From positions 414,501 through 478,500 of the forward strand of contig CP143946.1 in NCBI GenBank assembly GCA_036419695.1: DNA of 64,000 nucleotides, given 5' to 3'. Origin of the DNA: [Clostridium] symbiosum. GTDB lineage: Bacteria; Bacillota; Clostridia; Lachnospirales; Lachnospiraceae. The position numbers and the translations under genes are program-made. Position 1 is the first letter of the stretch. Every line of letters begins with the position of its first letter. Below the pieces are notes generated by a model. The model did not search any database. It had not been told where the DNA came from and was given only the letters and a program-made list of their open reading frames with translations. This document shows positions 7,914 to 15,632 of the stretch, one piece after another.

Positions 7914-9755
7914 ATGAGAAAGTCTAAAAAACTTATTGCCCTCTCAATGGCAGCCCTGATGGCGGTCATGACAGGATGCTCCGGCGGCCAGACAGCTTCG
8001 ACCCAGGCCGAAAGCGCAGCAGAGACAAAACCGGCGGAATCAGCGGCCGAGACGACAGGAACCGAAGAAGGTGAAGCAGCTTCTGCCGGAAACCGTGTGA
8101 CTGATGGAGAGGGATGGTACCTCTGGGATGAAAACGGTAATCTGACCCTGGAAGGCAGAGGGGCGGAAGGAAAGACAGCCGTTGTTTCATCCGGTAAATA
8201 TGAGGCATCCAAAGCAGGGCTTGAAGTTCTGAAAGCAGGCGGAAACGCGGTTGACGCAGCAGTAGCCGTATCTTTCGCACTGGGCGTTACGGAGCCTAAC
8301 TCTTCCGGTATCGGCGGAGGCGGATTCATGACAATCCACAGCGCCGACGGAGAAGATGTTTTCGTAAATTTCCGTGAAAAAGCACCGGCGGCGGCAACAC
8401 CGGATATGTGGCAGGTGGATGCCGAAGGAAATGTAATCGGCAACCAGAAGTCCATCGGCGGAAAGTCAGTCGGCATTCCTGGAAATGTAAAAGGAATGGA
8501 ATATGCATTTGAGAAATACGGTTCCGGCAACGTGACATGGGCAGATGTGATTGCGCCGTCCATTAAACTGGCCGAGGAAGGTTACATCGTAACACCGACA
8601 CTTTACAATGATATGTTCGGTTCCTACGACGCCATGGTAAATTATCCTGAGTTCGGTAATGTTTACCTGAACGAGGACGGATTAAACTATCAGGTTGGAG
8701 ATACATTCAAAAACCCGAATCTGGCAAAGACACTGAAAGCCATCTCCGAAGGCGGCGCAGAGGCATTCTACACAGGCGCAATCGCACAGAAGATGGTTGA
8801 CACGGTTAATAAGTACGGCGGTCTGTTCACAATGCAGGATCTGGCCGACTATGAGGTTAAGGTTATGGAACCTGTAACCGGTACATACCGCGGATATAAG
8901 ATTATTTCCTCCCCGCTTCCGTCTTCAGGCGGCACACATGTAATCGAAGCCCTGAATATCATGGAAAACTTTGATATTGCATCCATGGGATTTGATTCCC
9001 CTGAGAAGCTTCATGTTATGACCGAGGCATTTAAAATGTGCTTCCACGACCGTGAAGAATTCATGGGTGACCCTGACTACGTAGATGTTCCTGTCAACGG
9101 AATTCTTTCTAAAAAACGTGCAAAAGAACTGGCTGCACAGATTGACCCGGCCGTTGCAAGCAAATATGAGCAGATCAGCCCATGGCAGTATGAGCATGAG
9201 GATACCACACACTTCTCAGTGGCAGACGCGCAGGGAAACATGGTTTCCGTAACACAGACTGTAAACGGCCTCTTCGGAGCAAAGATTATTCCGGACGGAT
9301 ACGGCTTTGTATTAAACAACGAGATGGATGATTTCTCCGCAAATCCTGAATCGCCAAATGCAATTGCAGGCGGAAAGGTGCCGTTAAGCTCCATGAGCCC
9401 GACCATTGTCCTGAAAGAAGACGGCTCACCGTTCATGGTACTGGGCTCCCCGGGTGCAACAAAGATTATCACAACGGTAGCGCAGATTATCAGTAACGTA
9501 GTTGACTTTGACATGACAATGCAGGAGGCAATCGACGCTCCACGTCTCTACAACAATGCCACAAGCGCAATTCAGTATGAGACGCGTCTGAATGCAGACT
9601 CCATCAAGAAGCTGGAGGAACTTGGCAATACGGTAGAGCCGAACGAAGAATTCAACCGTACCTTCGGTTCTGTAAACGCTGTTATGTACGGTGAGGACGG
9701 AACACTGTTAGGCGGCGCCGACCCAAGGCGTGACGGTAAAGCACTCGGTTATTAA
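7914..9755 (+). CDS. ggt: Gamma-glutamyltransferase, secreted lipoprotein (GGT1)
   Basis: An N-terminal-nucleophile hydrolase that removes or transfers gamma-glutamyl groups from glutathione, gamma-glutamyl peptides or poly-gamma-glutamate. The 613-residue preproprotein has a lipoprotein signal (KLIALSMAALMAVMTGC), so the enzyme sits on the outer face of the membrane. A Ser/Thr/Ala/Glu-rich linker follows. The large-subunit start (GKYEASKAGLEVLKAGGNAVDAAVAVSFALGVTEP) and the autocleavage site EDTTHFSV, with predicted nucleophile Thr431, are intact. The small subunit has NNEMDDFSANP and PLSSMSPTIVLKEDG, typical of GGT. It leads an operon with a small lipoprotein, a TRAP-like permease, a small membrane protein and an aspartoacylase-like enzyme. 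Its position opposite pgsBCW makes poly-gamma-glutamate a reasonable substrate, but that is inference. Confidence 0.9.
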   Translation: MRKSKKLIALSMAALMAVMTGCSGGQTASTQAESAAETKPAESAAETTGTEEGEAASAGNRVTDGEGWYLWDENGNLTLEGRGAEGKTAVVSSGKYEASKAGLEVLKAGGNAVDAAVAVSFALGVTEPNSSGIGGGGFMTIHSADGEDVFVNFREKAPAAATPDMWQVDAEGNVIGNQKSIGGKSVGIPGNVKGMEYAFEKYGSGNVTWADVIAPSIKLAEEGYIVTPTLYNDMFGSYDAMVNYPEFGNVYLNEDGLNYQVGDTFKNPNLAKTLKAISEGGAEAFYTGAIAQKMVDTVNKYGGLFTMQDLADYEVKVMEPVTGTYRGYKIISSPLPSSGGTHVIEALNIMENFDIASMGFDSPEKLHVMTEAFKMCFHDREEFMGDPDYVDVPVNGILSKKRAKELAAQIDPAVASKYEQISPWQYEHEDTTHFSVADAQGNMVSVTQTVNGLFGAKIIPDGYGFVLNNEMDDFSANPESPNAIAGGKVPLSSMSPTIVLKEDGSPFMVLGSPGATKIITTVAQIISNVVDFDMTMQEAIDAPRLYNNATSAIQYETRLNADSIKKLEELGNTVEPNEEFNRTFGSVNAVMYGEDGTLLGGADPRRDGKALGY

Positions 9756-9804
9756 TAATTGGAAAACGGAAAATAAAGGTTAAAAACACAGAGAATAAGG
9801 AGAT

Positions 9805-10461
9805 ATGAAAATGAAGAAGAGATTAGCAATCGCAGCATTATGCCTTTCTATGGCGGCAGGTTCCCTTACGGCCTGCGGCGGCGGAAGCAGCACGGCGGCA
9901 ACTCAGGCTCCGGCAGCACAGGAGACCCCTGCGGCAGGTGGTGAAGCGGCAGCATCCGGAGACGTAAAAGAGATCACGGAAGCCATCGCAGAAGGCCCAA
10001 TCGTCCTCACAAGCGTAGGACAGAGCGCCGATGTAAATGTAGTCCAGACTCTGATGAAAAAGTGTGAGATCGAGACCGACTTAAACTCAACTGTTACAGC
10101 AGATGATTTAGGAAGCTACAAGACACTGGTGCTGGCTATCGGAGGAAGTTCCAAGGGACTCGGCGCGGCAGGCGTTGATGAGAACCAGGAGTTAGACCGT
10201 GTGAAAGGCGTTATTGCAAAAGCCAAAGAGCAGGGGATGACAATCATTTCCCTTCACATCGGTGGCAGCGCAAGACGCGGTACCTTATCGGACAAATTCA
10301 TTCCGGACGCCCTGGCGGCATCAGATGCGGCTATCATTGTATCTGAAGGCGACAGCGACGGCCTGATGAAGGGAATCGTTACAGAAAATGGAATTCCAGC
10401 TGCTTTCATTGATAACCAGGTTGGAGCAGTAGAGCCTCTCAAGACAATTTTCGGTAAATAA
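9805..10461 (+). CDS. Small lipoprotein with Rossmann-like domain, possible ligand-binding partner of the permease
   Basis: 218 residues with a clear lipoprotein signal (LCLSMAAGSLTACGGGSS) and an Ala/Thr/Glu-rich linker. The ~165-residue folded part has alternating strands and helices (GPIVLTSVGQSADVNVVQTLMK, YKTLVLAIGGSSKGLGAAG, GMTIISLHIGGSARRG). I recall similar proteins filed under a domain of unknown function (possibly DUF6305), but I am not sure. It is far shorter than a DctP-type binding protein (~330). Placed between the GGT and permease genes, it could present substrate to the permease; no activity is proven. A hairpin with a T-rich tail directly follows the stop codon. Confidence 0.7.
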   Translation: MKMKKRLAIAALCLSMAAGSLTACGGGSSTAATQAPAAQETPAAGGEAAASGDVKEITEAIAEGPIVLTSVGQSADVNVVQTLMKKCEIETDLNSTVTADDLGSYKTLVLAIGGSSKGLGAAGVDENQELDRVKGVIAKAKEQGMTIISLHIGGSARRGTLSDKFIPDALAASDAAIIVSEGDSDGLMKGIVTENGIPAAFIDNQVGAVEPLKTIFGK

Positions 10462-10478
10462 TGTAAAGTCTGTCAAAC

Positions 10479-10508
10479 GGGGCCGCAGTAAAGCGGCCCC
10501 TTAATTTT
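10479..10508 (+). terminator. Intra-operon terminator or attenuator
   Basis: GGGGCCGC (10479-10486) and GCGGCCCC (10493-10500) pair perfectly and are followed by TTAATTTT. Located between the lipoprotein and permease genes, it probably reduces permease expression relative to the two upstream lipoproteins. Confidence 0.65.
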
Positions 10509-10533
10509 ACAAGGGGACAGAAAGGAGTAAAAA

Positions 10534-11802
10534 GTGACTCACGAATTTATAATTTTCGTTGCAATGATCGGCATCTTCATGGTTGGCTGCTTCCTGGCAA
10601 AACTTCCTGTAGGTGTGTCTATGATGCTTTCAGCTATCGGCGGCTGTCTGGTAGCCGGGGAGGGACTTCCGATCCGGCATCTCGTAGAAGGTACCTTCTC
10701 TTATATTGACACAATTCTTGTTATCGCAACTGCCATGGTATTTATGAAGGTGGTTGAAAAATCGGGCACTCTGGATGCACTGAGCGCTGTGATTATTAAA
10801 AAGTTCCACAAACATCCGGCGATTCTGCTGATCCTTATCATGGCGGTTATCATGTTCCCGGGTATGATTACCGGTTCTTCCACAGCGGCCGTTCTGTCCG
10901 CAGGAAGTATCATGGCTCCGGTTCTTCTGATTATGGGACTCGATACGGTAACAGCAGCGGCTCTCATCGCAATGGGCGGACTGCTGGGCATGATTGCACC
11001 TCCTGTTAACCTTCCGGCCATGATCATCGGCGGCGGAATTGACGTTCCCTTCGTAGGATTCGGCATTCCCCTTCTGCTCCTGACCATTCCGGTGGCTATC
11101 TTCTCAGCGTTATTCCTGGGACTGAAACAGGCAAAGAACATGGATTACGAAAAAATGGAGCCCCATCTGAACAAAGAGGTGGCTGAGAAATACGGATTCC
11201 GTGTTTATATCCCGCTGTTCGTGTTGGTTATTCTGATGATGCTCACAAAGATTTTCAAAGTGATTCCGGATATCGGCATGCCTCTGATGTTCTTAGTCAG
11301 CGCAGCGGTCGGCCTGTTCACGGGACGCAAGGTTAACCCGGTGGAAACCATTCAGGAGGCGCTTCACAGCTCCCTTCCCGTTATGGGTATCCTGATGGGT
11401 GTAGGTATGTTTATCCAGGTAATGACACTGACAGGTGTGCGCGGATTTATCGTTATGACCTGCCTTGGACTTCCTGAGAATCTGCGTCTGCTGGCAGCCG
11501 GCGTATCCATCCCGTTATTCGGCGCCGTTTCATCCTTTGGCGCTTCCTCCGTACTCGGCGTGCCGTTTGCTCTGGCATTCCTGAATATGGATACCGTATT
11601 TACAATTGCAGCTCTGTCCTTCATCGCAGCCCTGGGCGACATGATGCCGCCGACCGCTCTGGCAGGTCTTTTTGCGGCCAAGATTACGGGCGTGGAAAAC
11701 TACGTGAAGGTTCTGAAGAGATGTATGGTTCCGATGGCAGTAATGCTTGTCTACGGAATGGCATTCATCTACTTCTCAAAATCGCTTGCAGCGTTGTTCT
11801 AA
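10534..11802 (+). CDS. TRAP-like large permease (DctM / ion-transporter superfamily)
   Basis: 422 residues with about 11-12 membrane segments, starting at GTG 10534 with AAGGAG 8 nt upstream. The internal pattern VIMFPGMITGSSTAAVLSAGSIMAPVLL and GGLLGMIAPPVNLPAMIIGGG matches the signature G-S-S/T-A and I-A-P-P-V-N-L loops of DctM-type permeases. A second copy of the pattern (FGAVSSFGASSVLGVPFALAFL, LGDMMPPTALAG) gives the two-fold repeat. No DctQ or DctP partner is adjacent. Instead a 48-residue membrane protein and a short lipoprotein flank it, so this looks like a variant of the tripartite arrangement. Substrate unknown; glutamate or another product of the co-transcribed GGT and hydrolase is the obvious candidate. 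Confidence 0.75.
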   Translation: MTHEFIIFVAMIGIFMVGCFLAKLPVGVSMMLSAIGGCLVAGEGLPIRHLVEGTFSYIDTILVIATAMVFMKVVEKSGTLDALSAVIIKKFHKHPAILLILIMAVIMFPGMITGSSTAAVLSAGSIMAPVLLIMGLDTVTAAALIAMGGLLGMIAPPVNLPAMIIGGGIDVPFVGFGIPLLLLTIPVAIFSALFLGLKQAKNMDYEKMEPHLNKEVAEKYGFRVYIPLFVLVILMMLTKIFKVIPDIGMPLMFLVSAAVGLFTGRKVNPVETIQEALHSSLPVMGILMGVGMFIQVMTLTGVRGFIVMTCLGLPENLRLLAAGVSIPLFGAVSSFGASSVLGVPFALAFLNMDTVFTIAALSFIAALGDMMPPTALAGLFAAKITGVENYVKVLKRCMVPMAVMLVYGMAFIYFSKSLAALF

Positions 11803-11817
11803 AAGGGGGATACAGAT

Positions 11818-11964
11818 ATGATTACATTGATTTACAGAGCCATAGCGCTTTTATTCCTTGTATTTACAGCTATTGATATGTACAAAGAAGATGCTCCGTC
11901 AATGAAGGTGAACGCTTGTATGGTAATGGTACCTCTTTTACTGCGCGTCCTGATGATTAAATAA
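11818..11964 (+). CDS. 48-residue membrane protein between permease and hydrolase
   Basis: The short frame MITLIYRAIALLFLVFTAID continues to a TAA at 11962-11964. It starts 15 bp after the permease with GGGGGA upstream, and ends 12 bp before the next gene with its own AGGAGG. Two hydrophobic segments (about residues 4-18 and 33-46) flank a short charged loop (MYKEDAPSMK). Spacing and ribosome sites on both sides make it a real gene. It could serve as a minimal small subunit of the permease, though it is much smaller than DctQ (~160). Confidence 0.65.
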   Translation: MITLIYRAIALLFLVFTAIDMYKEDAPSMKVNACMVMVPLLLRVLMIK

Positions 11965-11976
11965 GGAGGACTGAAA

Positions 11977-13119
11977 ATGGAATTTTTTAAGACACATAAA
12001 AATCTCGTTACGGCAGTCTGCGCTGTGGCAAGTATTGCCGTTGCAGTGGTTGCGGGAAAAGATTTTTACGATTTCAGACATTACCAGGAAGTGATTATCC
12101 CGGGTGAGGGAGTGACATCCACTTTCCAGTTAAGTGATTATAATGCAAATTTAAAAGGCACCTTCGGCGACACGACGGTTTACGTGATGCAGGGTGAAAA
12201 AGAGGGCGGTTCTTTCCTTGTACTCGGCGGAACCCACCCGAATGAGCCGTCCGGCCATATGGCGGCCGTTACAATTGTTGAGAGCGGTAAAGTGGAAGCC
12301 GGAACCGTTTATGTAATTCCGAGAACCGACAACAGCGCATTTACCCACAATGACCCGCAGGAGGGCTCGCCGCATTTCTTCCACATTGAGACGGAGAGCG
12401 GAAGACGCCAGTTTGTATACGGCTCCCGTGCCTCCAACCCGATTGACCAGTGGCCTGATCCGGATGTATACACTCATTCATCGGGGCAGACTCTGTCCGG
12501 AAGTGAGATGCGTAACATCAACCGCGCCTATCCTGGTGTAGAGGATGGCACCCTGACGGAGCAGATTGCGTATGCAATTACTAACATGATTAATACCCTT
12601 AATATTGATATGGAGATGGACCTTCATGAAGCATCCCCTGAGTATCCTACAATCAATGCAACCGTAGCCCATGAGAGAGCGATGGATATGGCGTCCATGG
12701 GTATCCTGGAACTGCAGATGGCGGGGATTAATATGTCCCTTGAGCCATCACCTGTTTCGCTCCATGGTTTAACTCACCGTGAGCTGGGCGATCATACGGG
12801 CACCCTTGCTCTGTTGATGGAGACAGGAAACCCGGCACAGGGCCGTTTACACGGTAAGATTGATGAAAACCTGATCTTGACAGGTAAGGATAACTGCTAC
12901 ATGAAGGCCTCCAAACTCGGCTACCTTTACATCCCCTACGACGAGAACGGCGTTCCTCTGGAACTGCGTGTCGGTAGACATCTGCAGGGCTGTACGGAAT
13001 ATATGAAAGCCTTTACCGAGGTGTACGGAAGTGAAAAGGGCGAGATTATTATGACAGGACTGCCGACTTATGAGGAGCTGACAACAGGCGGACATAAGCT
13101 GGGCGAGTATCTGAATTAA
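11977..13119 (+). CDS. Membrane-anchored succinylglutamate desuccinylase / aspartoacylase-family hydrolase
   Basis: 380 residues. An N-terminal hydrophobic helix (LVTAVCAVASIAVAVVAG) anchors an extracytoplasmic zinc hydrolase of the M14-related AstE/AspA fold. The zinc ligands are visible as GGTHPNE (His87, Glu90) and His217 in MEMDLHEASPEYPT, and NRAYPG (NINRAYPG) matches the substrate Arg/Asn region. Members remove N-acyl groups or C-terminal residues from amino acids and peptides. In this operon, downstream of GGT, cleavage of an N-acyl or gamma-linked glutamate derivative outside the cell is plausible; the exact bond is unknown. A terminator at 13172 closes the operon. Confidence 0.75.
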   Translation: MEFFKTHKNLVTAVCAVASIAVAVVAGKDFYDFRHYQEVIIPGEGVTSTFQLSDYNANLKGTFGDTTVYVMQGEKEGGSFLVLGGTHPNEPSGHMAAVTIVESGKVEAGTVYVIPRTDNSAFTHNDPQEGSPHFFHIETESGRRQFVYGSRASNPIDQWPDPDVYTHSSGQTLSGSEMRNINRAYPGVEDGTLTEQIAYAITNMINTLNIDMEMDLHEASPEYPTINATVAHERAMDMASMGILELQMAGINMSLEPSPVSLHGLTHRELGDHTGTLALLMETGNPAQGRLHGKIDENLILTGKDNCYMKASKLGYLYIPYDENGVPLELRVGRHLQGCTEYMKAFTEVYGSEKGEIIMTGLPTYEELTTGGHKLGEYLN

Positions 13120-13171
13120 TGGCGGCAGGATTTCGAGTGGTGATAAGGCAATGAAATAGAATTTAAGATTG

Positions 13172-13215
13172 AGAGCGTTCTTCGGATAATCTATCCGACA
13201 GGACGCTCTTTTTTT
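13172..13215 (+). terminator. Terminator of the GGT1 operon
   Basis: AGAGCGT (13172-13178) and ACGCTCT (13203-13209) enclose a second stem, CGGAT/ATCCG, and are followed by eight T residues. Confidence 0.85.
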
Positions 13216-13321
13216 GAGTAATAAATAATAAAAAGGAAAAACAATTTAAAATTTTAAAGAAAATAATATCTTAAAAATTAAATTTTATTGATAACATACA
13301 TAAAACTACAATAAAATCTGA

Positions 13322-13368
13322 GAGAAAAATGAGAAAAAGTAGACACTGCAGGACCGGCGGGATATTAT
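13322..13368 (+). promoter_or_regulatory. Promoter and A-rich upstream box of GGT2
   Basis: The purine-rich box at 13322-13339 precedes -35 TAGACA (13340-13345), a 17-bp spacer and -10 TATTAT (13363-13368). This repeats the GGT1 promoter layout. The -10 overlaps the first in-frame ATG (13367), so translation must begin further downstream at 13421. Confidence 0.6.
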
Positions 13369-13420
13369 GGGGTTATATATCACCCGTTGTTTTTATGGTA
13401 CAGGAGAAGGAGGAAAAAGT

Positions 13421-15265
13421 ATGAGAAGAAGGCTGACAGCATTATCTCTGGCTGCAGTAATGGCGGCGGTATCGCTGGCCGGCTGTTCGGCGCCAAAACC
13501 GCAGGAGACGGCGGTGCCGTCCAGTGAAGCCCAAGCCAGTGAGGTCAAAACCAGTGAAGCTGCTGAGACGGAAAGTCAGGCAGAAGTACAGGGCGGAGTG
13601 GAAACGGGCCGGGTTACGGATGGAAACGGCTGGTACCTTTGGGACGAAGAAGGCCAGGTGAATATGGAGGGCAGAGACGCGACGGGCGAAAATGCCATGA
13701 TTGCCTCGGCAAAGGTGGAAGCGTCCCAGGCCGGTGTGGATATCCTGAAAGCCGGCGGCAATGCTGTGGACGCGGCGGTTGCAGTCGGTTTTGCCCTGGG
13801 TGTAGTGGAATGCAATTACTCGGGCCTGGGAGCCGGAGGATTTATGACTATTCACAGCGAGGACGGCGAGGTTGTTTTCCTGGATTTTCGTGAGAGAGCG
13901 CCTCAGGCCGCAACGCCGGAGATGTGGCCAAAAGACAGTGAGGGCAATGTCATCGGCAACCAGAAGGCTATCGGCGGAAAGTCAGTCGGGGTACCGGGAG
14001 AGGTAGCAGGTCTCAGCTACGCATTTGAAAAATACGGATCCGGGAATGTCACCTGGGAAGAGGTCATGCAGCCCGCAATTAAGTTGGCCGAGGAAGGTTT
14101 TTATGTAGCGCCCAACCTGGCGGAAGTGTGGAAGGATTACTATGGGTGGATGTTAGATTATCCTGAGTTCGGTGATATCTATTTAAAAGAAGATGGAATG
14201 ACCTATGAGGTGGGTGAACTGTTCAAAACACCGGCCCTGGCTAAAACATTGAAAAAGATTGCGGCGGAAGGCAAAGATGCATTTTATAAAGGACCTATGG
14301 CTCAGGCTATGGTGGACAGAATAAATAAATACGGCGGAGTCTTTACGGTAGAGGATTTTGAGAATTACACCGTTAAAGAAATGGAACCGGTCAGAGGCAC
14401 ATACCGTGGATATCAGATTATTTCATCTCCACTGCCATCTTCCGGAGGCACTCATGTCGTAGAAGCTTTAAATGTCCTGGAAAACTTTGATATTGCCTCA
14501 ATGGAACATAATTCTGCCGAGAATCTTCATTATCTTGCGGAGGCATTTAAGATCGCTTTCAACGACAGGGCATTATATATGGGAGATCCCGAGTATGTGG
14601 ATGTACCAATCGGCGGCCTGACAAACAAAGAGTATGCGAAAAAGCAGGCGGAGCAGATTCGGCCGGACAAGGCCACTGTTTATGAAGAAGTAAACCCATG
14701 GACCTATGAGCACAAGGATACAACCCATTTTTCAGTAGCGGACAAGGCCGGGAATATGGTCGCGGTTACACAGACACACAATTACCCGTCCGGAGTGGCA
14801 ATGAATGAATACGGATTTATTTTTAACAATGAGATGGACGATTTCTCGGCAGATCCGGATTCACCAAATGCTATAGCACCGGGAAAAACTCCGTTATCCT
14901 CCATGAGTCCTACGGTAGTATTGAAGGAAGACGGGACGCCGTTCATGGTTCTCGGGACGCCGGGAGCGACCAGAATTATCACAACAGTGACACAGATTAT
15001 CAGCAATGTAATTGACCATGGCATGACAATTCAGGAGGCTATCAATGCCCCAAGAATATTTAACACAGCGACCGGTGCCGTTGCTTATGAAGGCAGGATT
15101 GATGATACTGTAATTAAAGAACTCATAGAAATGGGATACGAGGTGGACAAGAAAGAGGATATAGATAAGTATTTTGGAAACGCCAATGCAGTATATTATG
15201 GCGAGGACGGAAAACTGTACGGGGGATCGGACTTCCGGCGTGACAGCAAGTCGTTTGGCTATTAG
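13421..15265 (+). CDS. ggt: Gamma-glutamyltransferase, secreted lipoprotein (GGT2)
   Basis: A close paralogue of the enzyme at 7914-9755. The true start is the ATG at 13421, preceded by AGGAGG; the earlier ATG at 13367 falls in the promoter. The 614-residue protein has a lipoprotein signal (ALSLAAVMAAVSLAGCSAP), an acidic Ser/Glu/Ala linker, the GGT large-subunit core (GVDILKAGGNAVDAAVAVGFALG) and the autocleavage site KDTTHFSV with predicted nucleophile Thr434. Differences from GGT1 cluster in the linker and in the loop after TVTQTHN (HNYPSGVAMNEYGF versus VNGLFGAKIIPDGYGF), near the substrate pocket, so specificity may differ. It forms a single-gene unit ending at a terminator and lies just before an amino-acid operon containing a glutamate-type symporter. 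Confidence 0.9.
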   Translation: MRRRLTALSLAAVMAAVSLAGCSAPKPQETAVPSSEAQASEVKTSEAAETESQAEVQGGVETGRVTDGNGWYLWDEEGQVNMEGRDATGENAMIASAKVEASQAGVDILKAGGNAVDAAVAVGFALGVVECNYSGLGAGGFMTIHSEDGEVVFLDFRERAPQAATPEMWPKDSEGNVIGNQKAIGGKSVGVPGEVAGLSYAFEKYGSGNVTWEEVMQPAIKLAEEGFYVAPNLAEVWKDYYGWMLDYPEFGDIYLKEDGMTYEVGELFKTPALAKTLKKIAAEGKDAFYKGPMAQAMVDRINKYGGVFTVEDFENYTVKEMEPVRGTYRGYQIISSPLPSSGGTHVVEALNVLENFDIASMEHNSAENLHYLAEAFKIAFNDRALYMGDPEYVDVPIGGLTNKEYAKKQAEQIRPDKATVYEEVNPWTYEHKDTTHFSVADKAGNMVAVTQTHNYPSGVAMNEYGFIFNNEMDDFSADPDSPNAIAPGKTPLSSMSPTVVLKEDGTPFMVLGTPGATRIITTVTQIISNVIDHGMTIQEAINAPRIFNTATGAVAYEGRIDDTVIKELIEMGYEVDKKEDIDKYFGNANAVYYGEDGKLYGGSDFRRDSKSFGY

Positions 15266-15310
15266 GAGGAAACAGAGTGTGAACGGGTGAGAATGAACTA
15301 TTTATAAATA

Positions 15311-15349
15311 AAAAAGAGGCGCTGGAAACAAAATCCGGCGTCTCTTTTT
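15311..15349 (+). terminator. Terminator after GGT2
   Basis: AAAAAGAGGCGC/GGA pairs with TCCGGCGTCTCTTTTT around an AACAAAA loop, followed by a T-run. It separates GGT2 from the sigma-54 operon. Confidence 0.8.
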
Positions 15350-15359
15350 AAAATACAAG

Positions 15360-15419
15360 CGCTCATTTTCGGGCACATATTGCCCATAAACGGGCGATTT
15401 ATTTGCTCAAAAATGAGCA
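15360..15419. promoter_or_regulatory. Three phased 16-bp palindromes, likely upstream activator sites
   Basis: CGCTCATTTTCGGGCA (15360-15375), TGCCCATAAACGGGCG (15381-15396) and TGCTCAAAAATGAGCA (15404-15419) fit one consensus, TGCYCAWWWNYGRGCA. They start 21 and 23 bp apart, about two helical turns. They end 84 bp before a -24/-12 promoter, the usual place for the enhancer of a sigma-54 activator. The activator encoded at 19530-20945 is the likely ligand. Confidence 0.65.
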
Positions 15420-15502
15420 CCCGTAAGTATCCAAATTTCTGGCGAAGGGAAAAACCCCCATTTTACAACGTTTACACCACTTTTTCATCACCCTTGAAAA
15501 GT

Positions 15503-15518
15503 TGGCACGCAAGTTGCT
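15503..15518 (+). promoter_or_regulatory. Sigma-54 (-24/-12) promoter
   Basis: TGGCACGCAAGTTGCT matches the consensus TGGCACR-N4-TTGCW at every defined position. It lies about 115 bp before the alanine-dehydrogenase-like gene. A leader hairpin, CTGCGG/CCGCAG, follows at 15543-15558. Confidence 0.85.
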
Positions 15519-15632
15519 TATTATATAAATGTAAAGAAAAGAACTGCGGACACCCGCAGAAAAAACGGTGATAATGGAATTCTGCTTTTCATTTCACTGG
15601 AAAATAAAATTATATAAAATGGAGGAAGGAAC

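Noticed and set aside
13367..13420. N-terminal extension of GGT2 from the first ATG
   Set aside because: The ATG lies inside the predicted -10 box, and the extension would hide the lipoprotein signal. The ATG at 13421 has AGGAGG.
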